Source: Oscillospiraceae bacterium (lineage in GTDB: Bacteria; Bacillota; Clostridia; Oscillospirales; Oscillospiraceae). Taken from it: a stretch of 64,000 nt of DNA. A program made the position numbers and the translations under genes. Under the pieces are notes generated by a model. The model was not told the origin of the DNA and ran no database searches. It saw nothing but the letters and a program-made list of their open reading frames with translations. This document shows positions 1 to 7,593 of the stretch, piece by piece. Within the stretch, counting starts at the first letter, position 1, and each line of letters opens with the position of its first letter. Where the stretch lies: NCBI GenBank assembly GCA_910575815.1, contig CAJTFN010000007.1, positions 62,001-126,000 on the forward strand, in the 5' to 3' direction.

Positions 1-3
1 AGA

Positions 4-393
4 GTGAATTTTTTGAACGCAGACCACTACCGTGCCGAGATTAAAAAAGCATATACCTGGGCAATTTCTCATGGTATCAATGTGTTTGTTGTCAATTATT
101 CCAAGCCCATCGGTTTGTTGGCATTGGAAATATTACTTGACCTTCGCTGCGCTGGCGAGACTTTTCGACTTTACACTGTCCATACTGCACCTGTTAGATA
201 TATAAAAAGCTACCGGCTGATTCGGGAAACAGACATAGAAATCTTTTGGATGCTAAGCAAGTGTGATTATCGTTATAACCGTCTGACCACACTGGAAATG
301 TTTTATAAAATTTCCTCCAGAGTTGGGTATATCTACAACGAAGATGGTATTCAAATTGAAGAAACCAATCTTGAAGGATGGGATGATGAATAG
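4..393 (+). CDS. Hypothetical protein at window edge
   Basis: 129-residue protein read from a GTG at the window edge, so the true start may lie upstream. I do not recognise it with certainty. The stretch around residues 15-50 (helix, then GINVFVV, then a helix rich in Ala/Leu) loosely resembles the YpsA/DUF1273 SLOG-type Rossmann fold often carried by Tn1549-like elements, but the glycine motif that would support this is absent. It converges with the DUF3848/DUF3849 gene, leaving a 14-bp gap. A role in the conjugative element is inferred from position only. Confidence 0.5.
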   Translation: MNFLNADHYRAEIKKAYTWAISHGINVFVVNYSKPIGLLALEILLDLRCAGETFRLYTVHTAPVRYIKSYRLIRETDIEIFWMLSKCDYRYNRLTTLEMFYKISSRVGYIYNEDGIQIEETNLEGWDDE

Positions 394-407
394 AGCGTCG
401 CCTTAGC

Positions 408-1217
408 TCATCTCACCTCCTGACCTTTCGGTTTTGCGGCGGGCTGGCCACCGGGGACGGGCTTCGCCGCAAGCTGAGCCTTAATGGAGGGCTTCTTCTC
501 CGTCTGTTTCTGCATAGCGTCCATTTCCTTCCGTGTCTGTGTAACGAAGATGCTTAGAACACCAGGATGGCTTGTGATGAGATAGTCTCGGTGACGGCCC
601 GCAGTATCAAACATGGGGACAGTTGCCGCCCACGCCCGATTGCCGCTGGAAACACGGGGATCGCTCCTTATACCTTGAAGGGTAGCAGCCAGTACATGAC
701 TTACACGCTCCGCACCAAACGCCGCCAGTACGCCCTTTGTGTCAGCATGGAGACTCATTCCATCAAAGCCCTCCCTAATTGCCGTCTCAATAGCATCCCG
801 GCAGGCAACATTCGTTTCCAGGGAGGCGAGGAAAGCGTCCAACTCTCCATGCTCTCTGGCATATTCGCCGGTGTGCTGATAAATCGGGATAATGGGGGCA
901 GTTTCCCGCTGGGCCTCCATCAAACTTTCGGCCCTGCCCTCAATGCACTCCCGGATATTGTCCATGTGACCTGTCTCCATGTCCCGGAAGTCCTTGTAAA
1001 TATCCGCCAGAGGGCAGGGGGATTCCAGCAGCGCCTCCGCCTGGGGTGCGGGGAGATTCAGCACCTCCATCGACATCAGAATATCCTCCCGCATGACGTA
1101 CTCATAGGCATGGTTCAGGGCTTCCTCCGCTGTCATGCCCAACAGCCCGTGCTTGAACTGCTCCTGTTCCGCCGCCATTTTGTCATATAGTGCCTGATTC
1201 AATTTTTCTGTGTCCAT
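408..1217 (-). CDS. DUF3848/DUF3849 domain protein
   Basis: 269 residues. The N-terminal half (about 1-105) resembles DUF3848 and the middle (about 110-210, with the YQHTGEYAREHGE segment) resembles DUF3849, a pair common in conjugative elements of gut Firmicutes. The C-terminus is a low-complexity Lys/Pro/Ala tail. No catalytic motif is visible and the function of these families is unknown. It is the last gene of a leftward run (virB6-like, spoVG, XF1762, this gene). A purine-rich GGAGACG precedes the ATG. It is probably an accessory protein of ICE-1. Confidence 0.7.
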   Translation of the reverse strand: MDTEKLNQALYDKMAAEQEQFKHGLLGMTAEEALNHAYEYVMREDILMSMEVLNLPAPQAEALLESPCPLADIYKDFRDMETGHMDNIRECIEGRAESLMEAQRETAPIIPIYQHTGEYAREHGELDAFLASLETNVACRDAIETAIREGFDGMSLHADTKGVLAAFGAERVSHVLAATLQGIRSDPRVSSGNRAWAATVPMFDTAGRHRDYLITSHPGVLSIFVTQTRKEMDAMQKQTEKKPSIKAQLAAKPVPGGQPAAKPKGQEVR

Positions 1218-1232
1218 GAACGTCTCCTTCCA

Positions 1233-1673
1233 TTATAATAATTTCTCATACCGCAATTTCATCTGCGGCGGGCAGAGGTCCACAACGGGACAGCGTTTGC
1301 CGGTCCAGCGTTTTCCCCCTGCCTGCCCCATACACGTCCAGCCCGCTGCCCGGATACTGGCTCCGGCCTCCGTGTCCAACGTGTAGGTGATGATCTTGCG
1401 GTAGCCGATAGCCTTTGCCGCCCGCGCCGCCGCAGAGTACAGCATACTGCAAGCGTTTTTCTCGCCCGTGGTACAGAGCCGGGTCACTTCCAGCGTCAGG
1501 CCATTGTCCAGATAGCGGCTCACGGGACGGCCCACAATGGCAACGCCCACCAGCCGCCCCTCCGCCGCACACCCAATGGAAAACTTGTGGCCTATGGTGG
1601 GCTTGTGGTGGCGGTGGTGGGCAGCTACAAAAGCGTTGGCCTCTTTCAGTGATACCGGGGTTAAGGTGAGCAT
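1233..1673 (-). CDS. XF1762 family (GNAT-like) protein
   Basis: 146 residues from ATG 1673; a longer upstream frame exists but overlaps spoVG and is basic and low-complexity. The protein matches the XF1762 family as I remember it: HHRHHKP near residue 18, GVAIVGRP near 40, EVTRLCTTG near 57 and an IITYTL strand, a layout like a small acetyltransferase. Substrate unknown. The gene starts one base beyond the spoVG stop, so the two are probably translated together. Such proteins travel with phages and ICEs. Confidence 0.7.
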   Translation of the reverse strand: MLTLTPVSLKEANAFVAAHHRHHKPTIGHKFSIGCAAEGRLVGVAIVGRPVSRYLDNGLTLEVTRLCTTGEKNACSMLYSAAARAAKAIGYRKIITYTLDTEAGASIRAAGWTCMGQAGGKRWTGKRCPVVDLCPPQMKLRYEKLL

Positions 1674-1674
1674 A

Positions 1675-2100
1675 TCACCGCGCCCCTTTGTCCGTATTCC
1701 GCTCCTGGGCAGGAGCCGCCGCTTCTCGCACCCCCGTCTCTTTCGCCGCGCTCTTGAGTGCGCCGCGCACGGAAGGGGGACGCTCCTGCTCCACCGCTTT
1801 CTCATATGCGCTCAAAACAGCGGCGTTCAGCGCCTGCCGCATTTCCTTGGTGGTGGGGCAGCAGATGTCGTGATATTTGCCGTCCTGCCCCTTGGTGCTG
1901 GGCATGGAGACATACGGCCCATTCTCCGTATTGTAAATGCGGATGTTGTTGACGGCGAATACGCCGCCCAGGCTCACACTGGCAAAGCCCATCAGCTTGC
2001 CATGGTCCTTATCCGGGTCCTTGGGGAGATAGATTTTCACGTCCACGCCGGGGACGGCAGGGACCTCTGCGCCGGTTTCCGGCGCTCTATTCTCACTCAA
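1675..2100 (-). CDS. spoVG: SpoVG family regulator
   Basis: 141 residues. The central part carries the SpoVG fold signature: GKLMGFASVSLGGVFAVNNI followed by VSMPSTKGQDGKYHDICCP. SpoVG proteins are small nucleic-acid-binding regulators; chromosomal copies act in sporulation and septation, and element-borne copies are common in Tn1549/CTn-type ICEs. The C-terminal tail of about 40 residues (PSVRGALKSA and beyond) is an extension typical of ICE copies. A GGAGG site precedes the ATG. The gene lies between the virB6-like gene and the XF1762 gene in one direction. Confidence 0.85.
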   Translation of the reverse strand: MSENRAPETGAEVPAVPGVDVKIYLPKDPDKDHGKLMGFASVSLGGVFAVNNIRIYNTENGPYVSMPSTKGQDGKYHDICCPTTKEMRQALNAAVLSAYEKAVEQERPPSVRGALKSAAKETGVREAAAPAQERNTDKGAR

Positions 2101-2121
2101 ATTGCAATCCTCCTTCTCATT

Positions 2122-2991
2122 TTAATGTGCGTTGAAAATAGACCGGCTGACCGAGCCGGTTTTGAACAGGGAGAAGCACAGCAGTACCGTGTACCCGGCG
2201 CATTGCCAGATAGCAATATGAAGGTTGGTTCCGCTGGTGATCTGCCCAATCAGCACGGCATAAATCGCCACGCAGATCATAATGAAAAAGCCTTGCAGAC
2301 CAAGAGCCACAAGGCCGCGCAGGTAGTTTTGCCCCATCTGCCCCCATTCCCGGTTGGTCATGGTGGCGAAGGGAATTGCGCCGATAGAGCAGTAGATGTA
2401 AATTTCAATCATCCGCCCCACCAGCACAATCATCACGCAGAAGGACAGAATGGGCATGGTGATTTTCAGCAGCATCGTCTCCACCAGCAGACCGAACAGC
2501 TCTCCCAGCTCCATGGCCTCCAACTGCGCGGACACGTCCCCTATGACCGTGGCAAAGTCAAGGCTGGTGGTGCCGGTGATAATTCCGGCGCTCTGTTGTA
2601 CCACGTTCTGCCCCATCTCAAAGATTGCCATGGTAATATCAAAGGTGTGGGTGACGAGGTAAACGGCAATGAACGCTTTCAGCACCCATTTATAAATGGC
2701 GTAAGTTTCAAAGTCGTGGAAGTTATTTTTCTCCATGAGCATACTGATAAGCTCGTAGCACAGGACAAAGGTAATAATCATCCCGGCTATCGGAACCACC
2801 ACGTTATCACTCAGATTGCGGATCATGGAGAAAACCCCGGCGTTCCATGCCGCCGGGGTCGTCCCCACGTTTGCCGCAACTTCCCCGACTTCGCTGTTGA
2901 TCTGGTCAAACATCCCGTCCAGGTTGCCCATAATGCAGTCCCGGAGGATGCCCTTGATCCAGTCTGTGATTATGTCGAGGATGTTCAGCAT
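2122..2991 (-). CDS. VirB6/TrbL-like conjugal transfer membrane protein (CD1112 family)
   Basis: 289 residues with five to six hydrophobic segments (for example about 66-85, 107-125, 180-200, 230-255 and 262-280). This matches the CD1112-type VirB6/TrbL-like proteins of Tn1549/CTn elements, which form part of the inner-membrane channel of the conjugation machine. It follows the Maff2 gene by 13 bases, the standard order in these elements. No truncation is seen. Family assignment is from memory of the characteristic opening (MLNILDIITDWIKGIL) and the RMIEIYIYCSIGAIPFATM region. Confidence 0.88.
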   Translation of the reverse strand: MLNILDIITDWIKGILRDCIMGNLDGMFDQINSEVGEVAANVGTTPAAWNAGVFSMIRNLSDNVVVPIAGMIITFVLCYELISMLMEKNNFHDFETYAIYKWVLKAFIAVYLVTHTFDITMAIFEMGQNVVQQSAGIITGTTSLDFATVIGDVSAQLEAMELGELFGLLVETMLLKITMPILSFCVMIVLVGRMIEIYIYCSIGAIPFATMTNREWGQMGQNYLRGLVALGLQGFFIMICVAIYAVLIGQITSGTNLHIAIWQCAGYTVLLCFSLFKTGSVSRSIFNAH

Positions 2992-3004
2992 TGGCTACGC
3001 CCTC

Positions 3005-3220
3005 TTAGCCGAACAGGTTCGCCAGCAGGGGGATGAGCTGCATACCAATCAGGGCCACGCCGCCGCCCGCCATGAGCTGCTTCATGCCCTGCGACTTCGC
3101 GCCGGGGTTGTCGTTGCCGTAGCCTTCCAGCAGATTAATGACGCCCCACACGCCCAGGCCAGCGCCGAGGGCAATTACCAGAACCTTCAAAGTGTCGATA
3201 GCAGAAGTGAAAAATTCCAT
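3005..3220 (-). CDS. Maff2 family small membrane protein
   Basis: 71 residues, two hydrophobic helices around a Gly/Asn-rich loop (LLEGYGNDNPGAKSQGMKQL). This is a typical Maff2 protein, a small VirB2/pilin-like membrane component encoded directly upstream of the virB6-like gene in Tn1549-family ICEs. A GGAGGTATTTTA precedes the ATG. Exact function is not established; a structural role in the mating channel is inferred from gene order. Confidence 0.88.
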   Translation of the reverse strand: MEFFTSAIDTLKVLVIALGAGLGVWGVINLLEGYGNDNPGAKSQGMKQLMAGGGVALIGMQLIPLLANLFG

Positions 3221-3462
3221 TAAAATACCTCCATAATGTTGTAAAATATTGATTTTGAATGTGACAGGGAATCCTCCCCGGAAATATGAAACACCGCCAA
3301 CTGAACGTGTCAGTCGGCGGTGCTACCGGGCCGGGAACGTAGCTTTTGAGTAACAGCTATCAAAAGCAGCTTGTCCGGCCAGACGGTCAAAGATTGTGCC
3401 AGCCTTTACAAATGCCGGTTTCTGACGTATAATGCAGATAACACAGATAAATGGGGTTCTCC
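3221..3462. promoter_or_regulatory. Divergent intergenic region with promoter and stem-loops
   Basis: The region separates the leftward Maff2 operon from the rightward gene at 3463. On the plus strand TTTACA (3405-3410) and TATAAT (3428-3433) are spaced by 17 bases, a good sigma-A promoter for the rightward gene. A stem-loop with arms CACCGCC(A)ACTGA and TCAGT(C)GGCGGTG lies at about 3291-3321, and GCTTTTGA/TCAAAAGC pair at about 3341-3367. The stems could be a terminator or transcript leader for the Maff2 side; which is not decided. Confidence 0.6.
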
Positions 3463-3936
3463 ATGAACAATAGAGATTTGACTGACAAGGTAAATTCAGC
3501 CATGTACCGGCAATGCCGGGACCGGGGCTTTGCGGCTCCGGTGGATGTGCTGATGGAGATAGGCTATTTGTCCAAAAAGGACTATGAAAACTGGCGGTAT
3601 GGGCGCGTCTCCTACTTGGAGCGCGTCTGTACGGCCAATTTAAGCAAGCTGTCCACCGTCATGCACCAGATGCGGGTGTATGCGAAAAAGGCGGGGTTAA
3701 AGCCGTCTTTCTGCTGCTACAAACGGTGGGGCGTAAAGAAAAAGGGGGGTCAGGGCCATAAGCCGGTAATCCCCCTTCGGTTCAGCAAGAACGGCAATCC
3801 AGAAATTGAACGCTGGTATGCCACGCACTTCGTTGATACAAAGCGGGTCAGCCAGCTAAAGGCGGCAGCATTGGAGAAAGCGGAGCCGCCCCGTCAGGAG
3901 GGGGAATCCCCGGAGGACGGAGCTTCCATCTCGTAG
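3463..3936 (+). CDS. Conserved hypothetical ICE protein
   Basis: 157 residues. I chose ATG 3463 (MNNRDL) because GGGG lies 6 bases upstream and homologues I remember start there; an in-frame ATG at 3451 is possible. Features are a repeat-like helical start, RWGVKKKGGQGHKPVIPLRF in the middle and a C-terminal Pro/Glu-rich tail. Basic and soluble, with no known domain. It is transcribed against the conjugation operon, and its last 43 bases overlap the end of virD4 tail to tail, so each can affect the other's mRNA. Probably an accessory or regulatory protein. Confidence 0.75.
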   Translation: MNNRDLTDKVNSAMYRQCRDRGFAAPVDVLMEIGYLSKKDYENWRYGRVSYLERVCTANLSKLSTVMHQMRVYAKKAGLKPSFCCYKRWGVKKKGGQGHKPVIPLRFSKNGNPEIERWYATHFVDTKRVSQLKAAALEKAEPPRQEGESPEDGASIS

Positions 3937-5666
3937 CACTCGAAAACATCATCCGGCTTCACTGTCAGCCTGCGGACCAGGAACTTCGCAATATCAAAGT
4001 AATTCTTCTTGCTGGAATCCAGCAGATACTTGTACTGCGGGTGCTTGGTAATGTCAAACTTATCGGAGAAAAACGGCCTTACGCCCTGCACCTGCAAGAT
4101 GCACTTGCCGCCATCCATCACTGCCAGCTCGTCGGTGGACATCAATTCTTTACCAAGTTTTTGGTAATTGACGCCCATGCTTCGCTGGCTCCCTCTGGTG
4201 TCAGAGGTGTTGTAGAGGTCGATTGTTTCCTTCCCTAAAGTTTCGGAAATCTCCTTTAAGGTGCTTCTTTCCTTACCTCCGAGGAACAAAACGCAGGAGC
4301 AGTTGCCGATAATTGTCTCCGCATGGTCCTTGTAGACCGCTTTGAGCTGGCTCTGCGTCTGCACAACAATGTGCGCGGAAATCTCGCGGGAGCGAATCAC
4401 GCTGATGAGGTGCTGGAAGTTGGGAATCTTCTGGTTGGCGAACTCGTCCAGAAGGCAGGTGACGTGGGTTTTCAATGCGCCGCCGTTCTCTAAAGCCTTG
4501 TCGCACAGGACGTTGAACATCTGCGTGTAGACCATGGCTGAGATGAAATTGAAGGTCATATCCGTATCGGAGACGATACAGAACAGGGCCGTTTTTCGGT
4601 CCCCGATCTTGTCCAGCTCCAGGTCGTCGCCCTCCATGAGCTGACGGACCTCTTTAATATCAAAGGGAGCCATCCGAGCGCCGCAGCTAATAAGTATAGA
4701 TTTAGCTGTTTTGCCCGCAGCCATTTTGTATTTGACATACTGCCGGACGGCAAAATGTTCGGGGTCACGCTGTTGCAACTGTTCAAACATCAAATCAACG
4801 GCATTTTTGAAGTTTTCGTCATCTTCACGCACTTCCGAGGCGTTTAACATTTCCAACAACGTGGTCATGTTCTTTTCTTCCTCTGGGGCTTCGTACCAGA
4901 TATAGGCAATCAACGCCTGATAGTACAAGGCTTCGGCCTTGGACCAGAAATCTTCCCCGCCCTTGCTGTCCTCTCCCTTGGTGTTTTCCATGATGCAGTT
5001 GACCAGCTTCAAAATATCATTTTCACAGTAGATATATTTGAAGGGGTTATACCTCATGGATTGCTTAAAATTGATAGTATTGAGTATTTTTATCTCATAT
5101 CCACCACGTTGGAGCATCTTACCACATTCCTCGACCACGGTGCCTTTCGGGTCAGTGACAATATACGAAGCGTTCATCTGCATGAGGTTGGGCTTAATGT
5201 GGAAGCGGGTCTTGCCGGAGCCGGAACCGCCGATCACCAGCACATTTTTGTTGATATTGTACTTGGGGATTTTGTTCCTCCCCACCATGACGCGCTCTGT
5301 CTGCGTCAGGAGAATGTTCTGGTCGAATTGGGGATTGATGAAAGGCTTAATATCGTCGGAATTTCCCCAACGGGCACTACCGTACTCGACCCCGTGGCGG
5401 TACTTCTTGGCATTCTTGGCCTTGATATAGACCGCCGCCCGGATGCAGGCCGCGCCGATCAGCCCAACAAGAAGGTCCTGGGGGTGGAAGCTGGGGAGGG
5501 GATTGCCGGAAATGATCGCCCCCAGGCTGGAAATTGCCCCCATGCCCTTTGCCACCATATCCGCGCCAGCGGCCAGCCGGTAGCCCTCGCCCACGCGGTT
5601 GAAGAACCAGAAGATGAACACATAAGGGAAATTGAGAATCAGGAATTTTTTCAAATCAAATTTCAC
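3894..5666 (-). CDS. VirD4-like type IV coupling protein (CD1115 family)
   Basis: 590 residues. Two N-terminal membrane segments (about 8-22 and 65-82) are followed by a cytoplasmic ATPase: Walker A GGSGSGKT at 146-153 and Walker B CLLDEFAN at about 404-411. Coupling proteins bring the relaxase-DNA complex to the mating channel and drive DNA export by ATP hydrolysis. It overlaps pcfB by four bases (ATGA). It is intact here, which lets the broken ICE-2 copy be read: that copy is fused at residue 236 and split at residues 318 and 506 of this protein. Confidence 0.93.
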   Translation of the reverse strand: MKFDLKKFLILNFPYVFIFWFFNRVGEGYRLAAGADMVAKGMGAISSLGAIISGNPLPSFHPQDLLVGLIGAACIRAAVYIKAKNAKKYRHGVEYGSARWGNSDDIKPFINPQFDQNILLTQTERVMVGRNKIPKYNINKNVLVIGGSGSGKTRFHIKPNLMQMNASYIVTDPKGTVVEECGKMLQRGGYEIKILNTINFKQSMRYNPFKYIYCENDILKLVNCIMENTKGEDSKGGEDFWSKAEALYYQALIAYIWYEAPEEEKNMTTLLEMLNASEVREDDENFKNAVDLMFEQLQQRDPEHFAVRQYVKYKMAAGKTAKSILISCGARMAPFDIKEVRQLMEGDDLELDKIGDRKTALFCIVSDTDMTFNFISAMVYTQMFNVLCDKALENGGALKTHVTCLLDEFANQKIPNFQHLISVIRSREISAHIVVQTQSQLKAVYKDHAETIIGNCSCVLFLGGKERSTLKEISETLGKETIDLYNTSDTRGSQRSMGVNYQKLGKELMSTDELAVMDGGKCILQVQGVRPFFSDKFDITKHPQYKYLLDSSKKNYFDIAKFLVRRLTVKPDDVFECYEMEAPSSGDSPS

Positions 5667-6142
5667 AGTCCACGCTCCCCCCTGTCCCGGTCCTTGACGG
5701 TATCCTGGGTCATACTCCGTGCAACCTCCTTGAAGTGGGAGAGCGCCTGCCGTACAGACGGCTTCTCCGGGGCTTTGCGTTTCATGGTTTTAGCGGCGTA
5801 TTCGGCAAAGGCGGCTTGCATAGCGTCGTCATCCCGCGCTTTGAAAAAAACGTAGTATTCGCCCTTATCCGGGTTCTTTTTCAGAGCAAAATCCACGCCG
5901 TATTTTTTCGCCACGTTCTCAAAGCTCTTGATGTTCTTCTCATTGATCTCAATGTTTTTAACGCCAACGCCCTGGCCCACAAGCTGCTTCACACTCTGTT
6001 TACCGTGGTGGATTTTCGGATTATGGGACTGCGCCAGATACTTCCGGATAGCCCATTTGAGCAGATCGGCGGTCAGCCTGCCGCCAGTCTTGCCCACCTT
6101 GATTGCCAAGGCTACGGATTTATCCCGCACTTCGTCCTGCAT
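5663..6142 (-). CDS. PcfB family conjugation protein
   Basis: 159 residues, matching PcfB-type proteins: an N-terminal helical part (KVGKTGGRLTADLLKWAIRK), a compact central domain (KNIEINEKNIKSFENVAKKY) and a charged C-terminal tail. In the pCF10 system PcfB works with the coupling protein PcfC; Tn1549-like ICEs keep the pair next to each other, as here. The start overlaps nothing upstream, a GAAAGGAGG site precedes the ATG, and the stop overlaps the virD4 start. Confidence 0.85.
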   Translation of the reverse strand: MQDEVRDKSVALAIKVGKTGGRLTADLLKWAIRKYLAQSHNPKIHHGKQSVKQLVGQGVGVKNIEINEKNIKSFENVAKKYGVDFALKKNPDKGEYYVFFKARDDDAMQAAFAEYAAKTMKRKAPEKPSVRQALSHFKEVARSMTQDTVKDRDRGERGL

Positions 6143-6171
6143 GATGATCTGCCTCCTTTCTATAGGCGGGT

Positions 6172-6729
6172 TCAGCGGGCCTCGCCGCTGCTGAACCCTT
6201 CCTCAATTTCGTTGCCCCATACGAGCCAACCGGGCCTTATATTGCGGGCAAATAATTCAATTTTATTGGTATCTGGAAACATATCTTCCAGCATTTCATA
6301 GGCACATACCGGCTTGCGGCTATGATATGTGGCCGGTTCCCGCATGACCGTTGTGTACTTACCGAAGCACTCCCGTCTTGGCATCAGGATTTTATTTGGC
6401 CTGTAAAACCACAGCAGATACTCATGGCTGAATCTGACAGTGAACGCGGGAGCAACCCCATTTCCTTTATCCCAGATAAACCGGGCATGGAGCTTATACC
6501 CACGCATTTCCATTTGGGCCGATGTTTCCAGCAAAAACTTATCTATTGTCCAAATGAAGATATTGTGCTGCTCATTCGCCTGCTCAAAAAATGGGTCCTG
6601 CATCTTAAAACAGTCCTCTACGGACATAGTTGGATAGTCAAGCCGCCTACCTTGGTTGGGGCGGGACTTCCGAACATTTCCTTTCTGCTGCGGCCATGGA
6701 GGGTCACTGTAAATCAGGTCATAGCCCAT
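6172..6729 (-). CDS. MT-A70 family DNA methyltransferase
   Basis: 185 residues from ATG 6729, chosen because AGGGA lies 8 bases upstream and the DPPW motif then falls at residues 9-12; an earlier in-frame ATG at 6774 adds 15 basic residues. MT-A70 proteins transfer methyl from SAM to the N6 of adenine using the DPPW motif, which is intact. C-terminal FARNIRPGWLVWGNE is the usual family end. The start overlaps the PAPS-reductase-like gene by 11 bases, so the two are translationally coupled. It probably modifies ICE DNA to escape restriction; the recognition site is unknown. Confidence 0.85.
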   Translation of the reverse strand: MGYDLIYSDPPWPQQKGNVRKSRPNQGRRLDYPTMSVEDCFKMQDPFFEQANEQHNIFIWTIDKFLLETSAQMEMRGYKLHARFIWDKGNGVAPAFTVRFSHEYLLWFYRPNKILMPRRECFGKYTTVMREPATYHSRKPVCAYEMLEDMFPDTNKIELFARNIRPGWLVWGNEIEEGFSSGEAR

Positions 6730-7522
6730 TCGCTTTCCCTGTTCCTTCAGACAGTGCTTTTTCTTCTCTGGCAAAGCGTTCCTCCAGCCGCTCCACGCTC
6801 CAATCCTTCTTGAACTGTCCCAGAGGGCCGGGACCGAACATGGCCCGTGCCCGGTTGTCCATCTCCCGCAGCCGCGCCCACAGCTCCGGGTGGTGTGTCC
6901 GCAGCTTCCTCAATTCGTCAATGCGTTGCAGGGGACAGCACCAGCAGGAAGCTCGGCGGTAAATCTCATACAGCCCGCCAAAGTCAAAACCCCGGCTGTA
7001 ACAAATCTGCAATGCCTGGGCCTCGGTGATCTTCCAGTCCACCAACGGATACTGTTCGTCCTTGCACCGCCACGCTTCATCAGCAGCAATGCCAACATAG
7101 TGCAGGGCATTCTTTTCCTTTTTGAGCCGGTTGACCTCCTTGGAGATCAGGTGCGTTTTGAGCTGACCGGTACACCAACGCACCTTAATACCAGGCCAAC
7201 CATTGCCATAGGGCGGGATACCCAGCCGTGCCCGGTTTTCCAAGCAGCTTGACTTCTGTTTCGGTTCGTCAAACATCAGCCACTCAAAGCCGTGGGGATG
7301 GCGCAGGGTAGTGATATGGATGCCGCGCTCCCGGTAGAGAAGATCATCCAGCTTCGCCAGATGGTTGTACATCTCCGGGAACTCCATGCCCGTGTCGGCG
7401 CTGATAACCGCGTCAATCGGCATACCCTTTTCGATCATCAGCAGCAGGAGCGCAGAACTGTCCTTCCCTCCGCTCAGGCTGACAGCGTGATAAAAGTTTT
7501 CATTTCCGCTTGTTTTCGTCAA
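6719..7522 (-). CDS. Phosphoadenosine phosphosulfate reductase-family protein
   Basis: 267 residues. The ATP-pyrophosphatase P-loop SGGKDS is at residues 17-22 and a cysteine cluster SCWCCP lies near residue 195, as in element-borne PAPS-reductase/DndC-like proteins that may bind a metal cluster. These are often DNA-modification or cysteine/sulfur enzymes, not real assimilatory reductases. The start is TTG, placed by AAGGAGG five bases upstream. It overlaps the MT-A70 gene, suggesting a joint role in DNA modification. No dnd or ssp partners are in the window, so phosphorothioation is not supported. Confidence 0.8.
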   Translation of the reverse strand: MTKTSGNENFYHAVSLSGGKDSSALLLLMIEKGMPIDAVISADTGMEFPEMYNHLAKLDDLLYRERGIHITTLRHPHGFEWLMFDEPKQKSSCLENRARLGIPPYGNGWPGIKVRWCTGQLKTHLISKEVNRLKKEKNALHYVGIAADEAWRCKDEQYPLVDWKITEAQALQICYSRGFDFGGLYEIYRRASCWCCPLQRIDELRKLRTHHPELWARLREMDNRARAMFGPGPLGQFKKDWSVERLEERFAREEKALSEGTGKANGL

Positions 7523-7546
7523 ATATACCTCCTTAAACGCAAAATA

Positions 7547-7579
7547 AGCCCCGGAAGGAGCGAAGTCCTTCCGGGGCTG
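7547..7579 (-). terminator. Strong hairpin between SLH gene and PAPS-reductase gene
   Basis: An almost perfect stem with arms AGCCCCGGAAGGA and TCCTTCCGGGGCT encloses a 7-base loop. Read leftward it is followed by TATTTTG, so it should end or reduce transcription leaving the giant SLH gene. The next gene has its own strong ribosome-binding site, so this is either a terminator or an attenuator. Confidence 0.8.
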
Positions 7580-7593
7580 AAAGTGTTATGGGA

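Noticed and set aside
1537-3036. 499-codon plus-strand frame
   Set aside because: It lies antisense to spoVG and the virB6-like gene, which have clear family matches and ribosome sites.
6719-7522. DndC / phosphorothioation system
   Set aside because: Only the ATP-pyrophosphatase-type protein is present; no DndA, B, D, E or Ssp partners were found.
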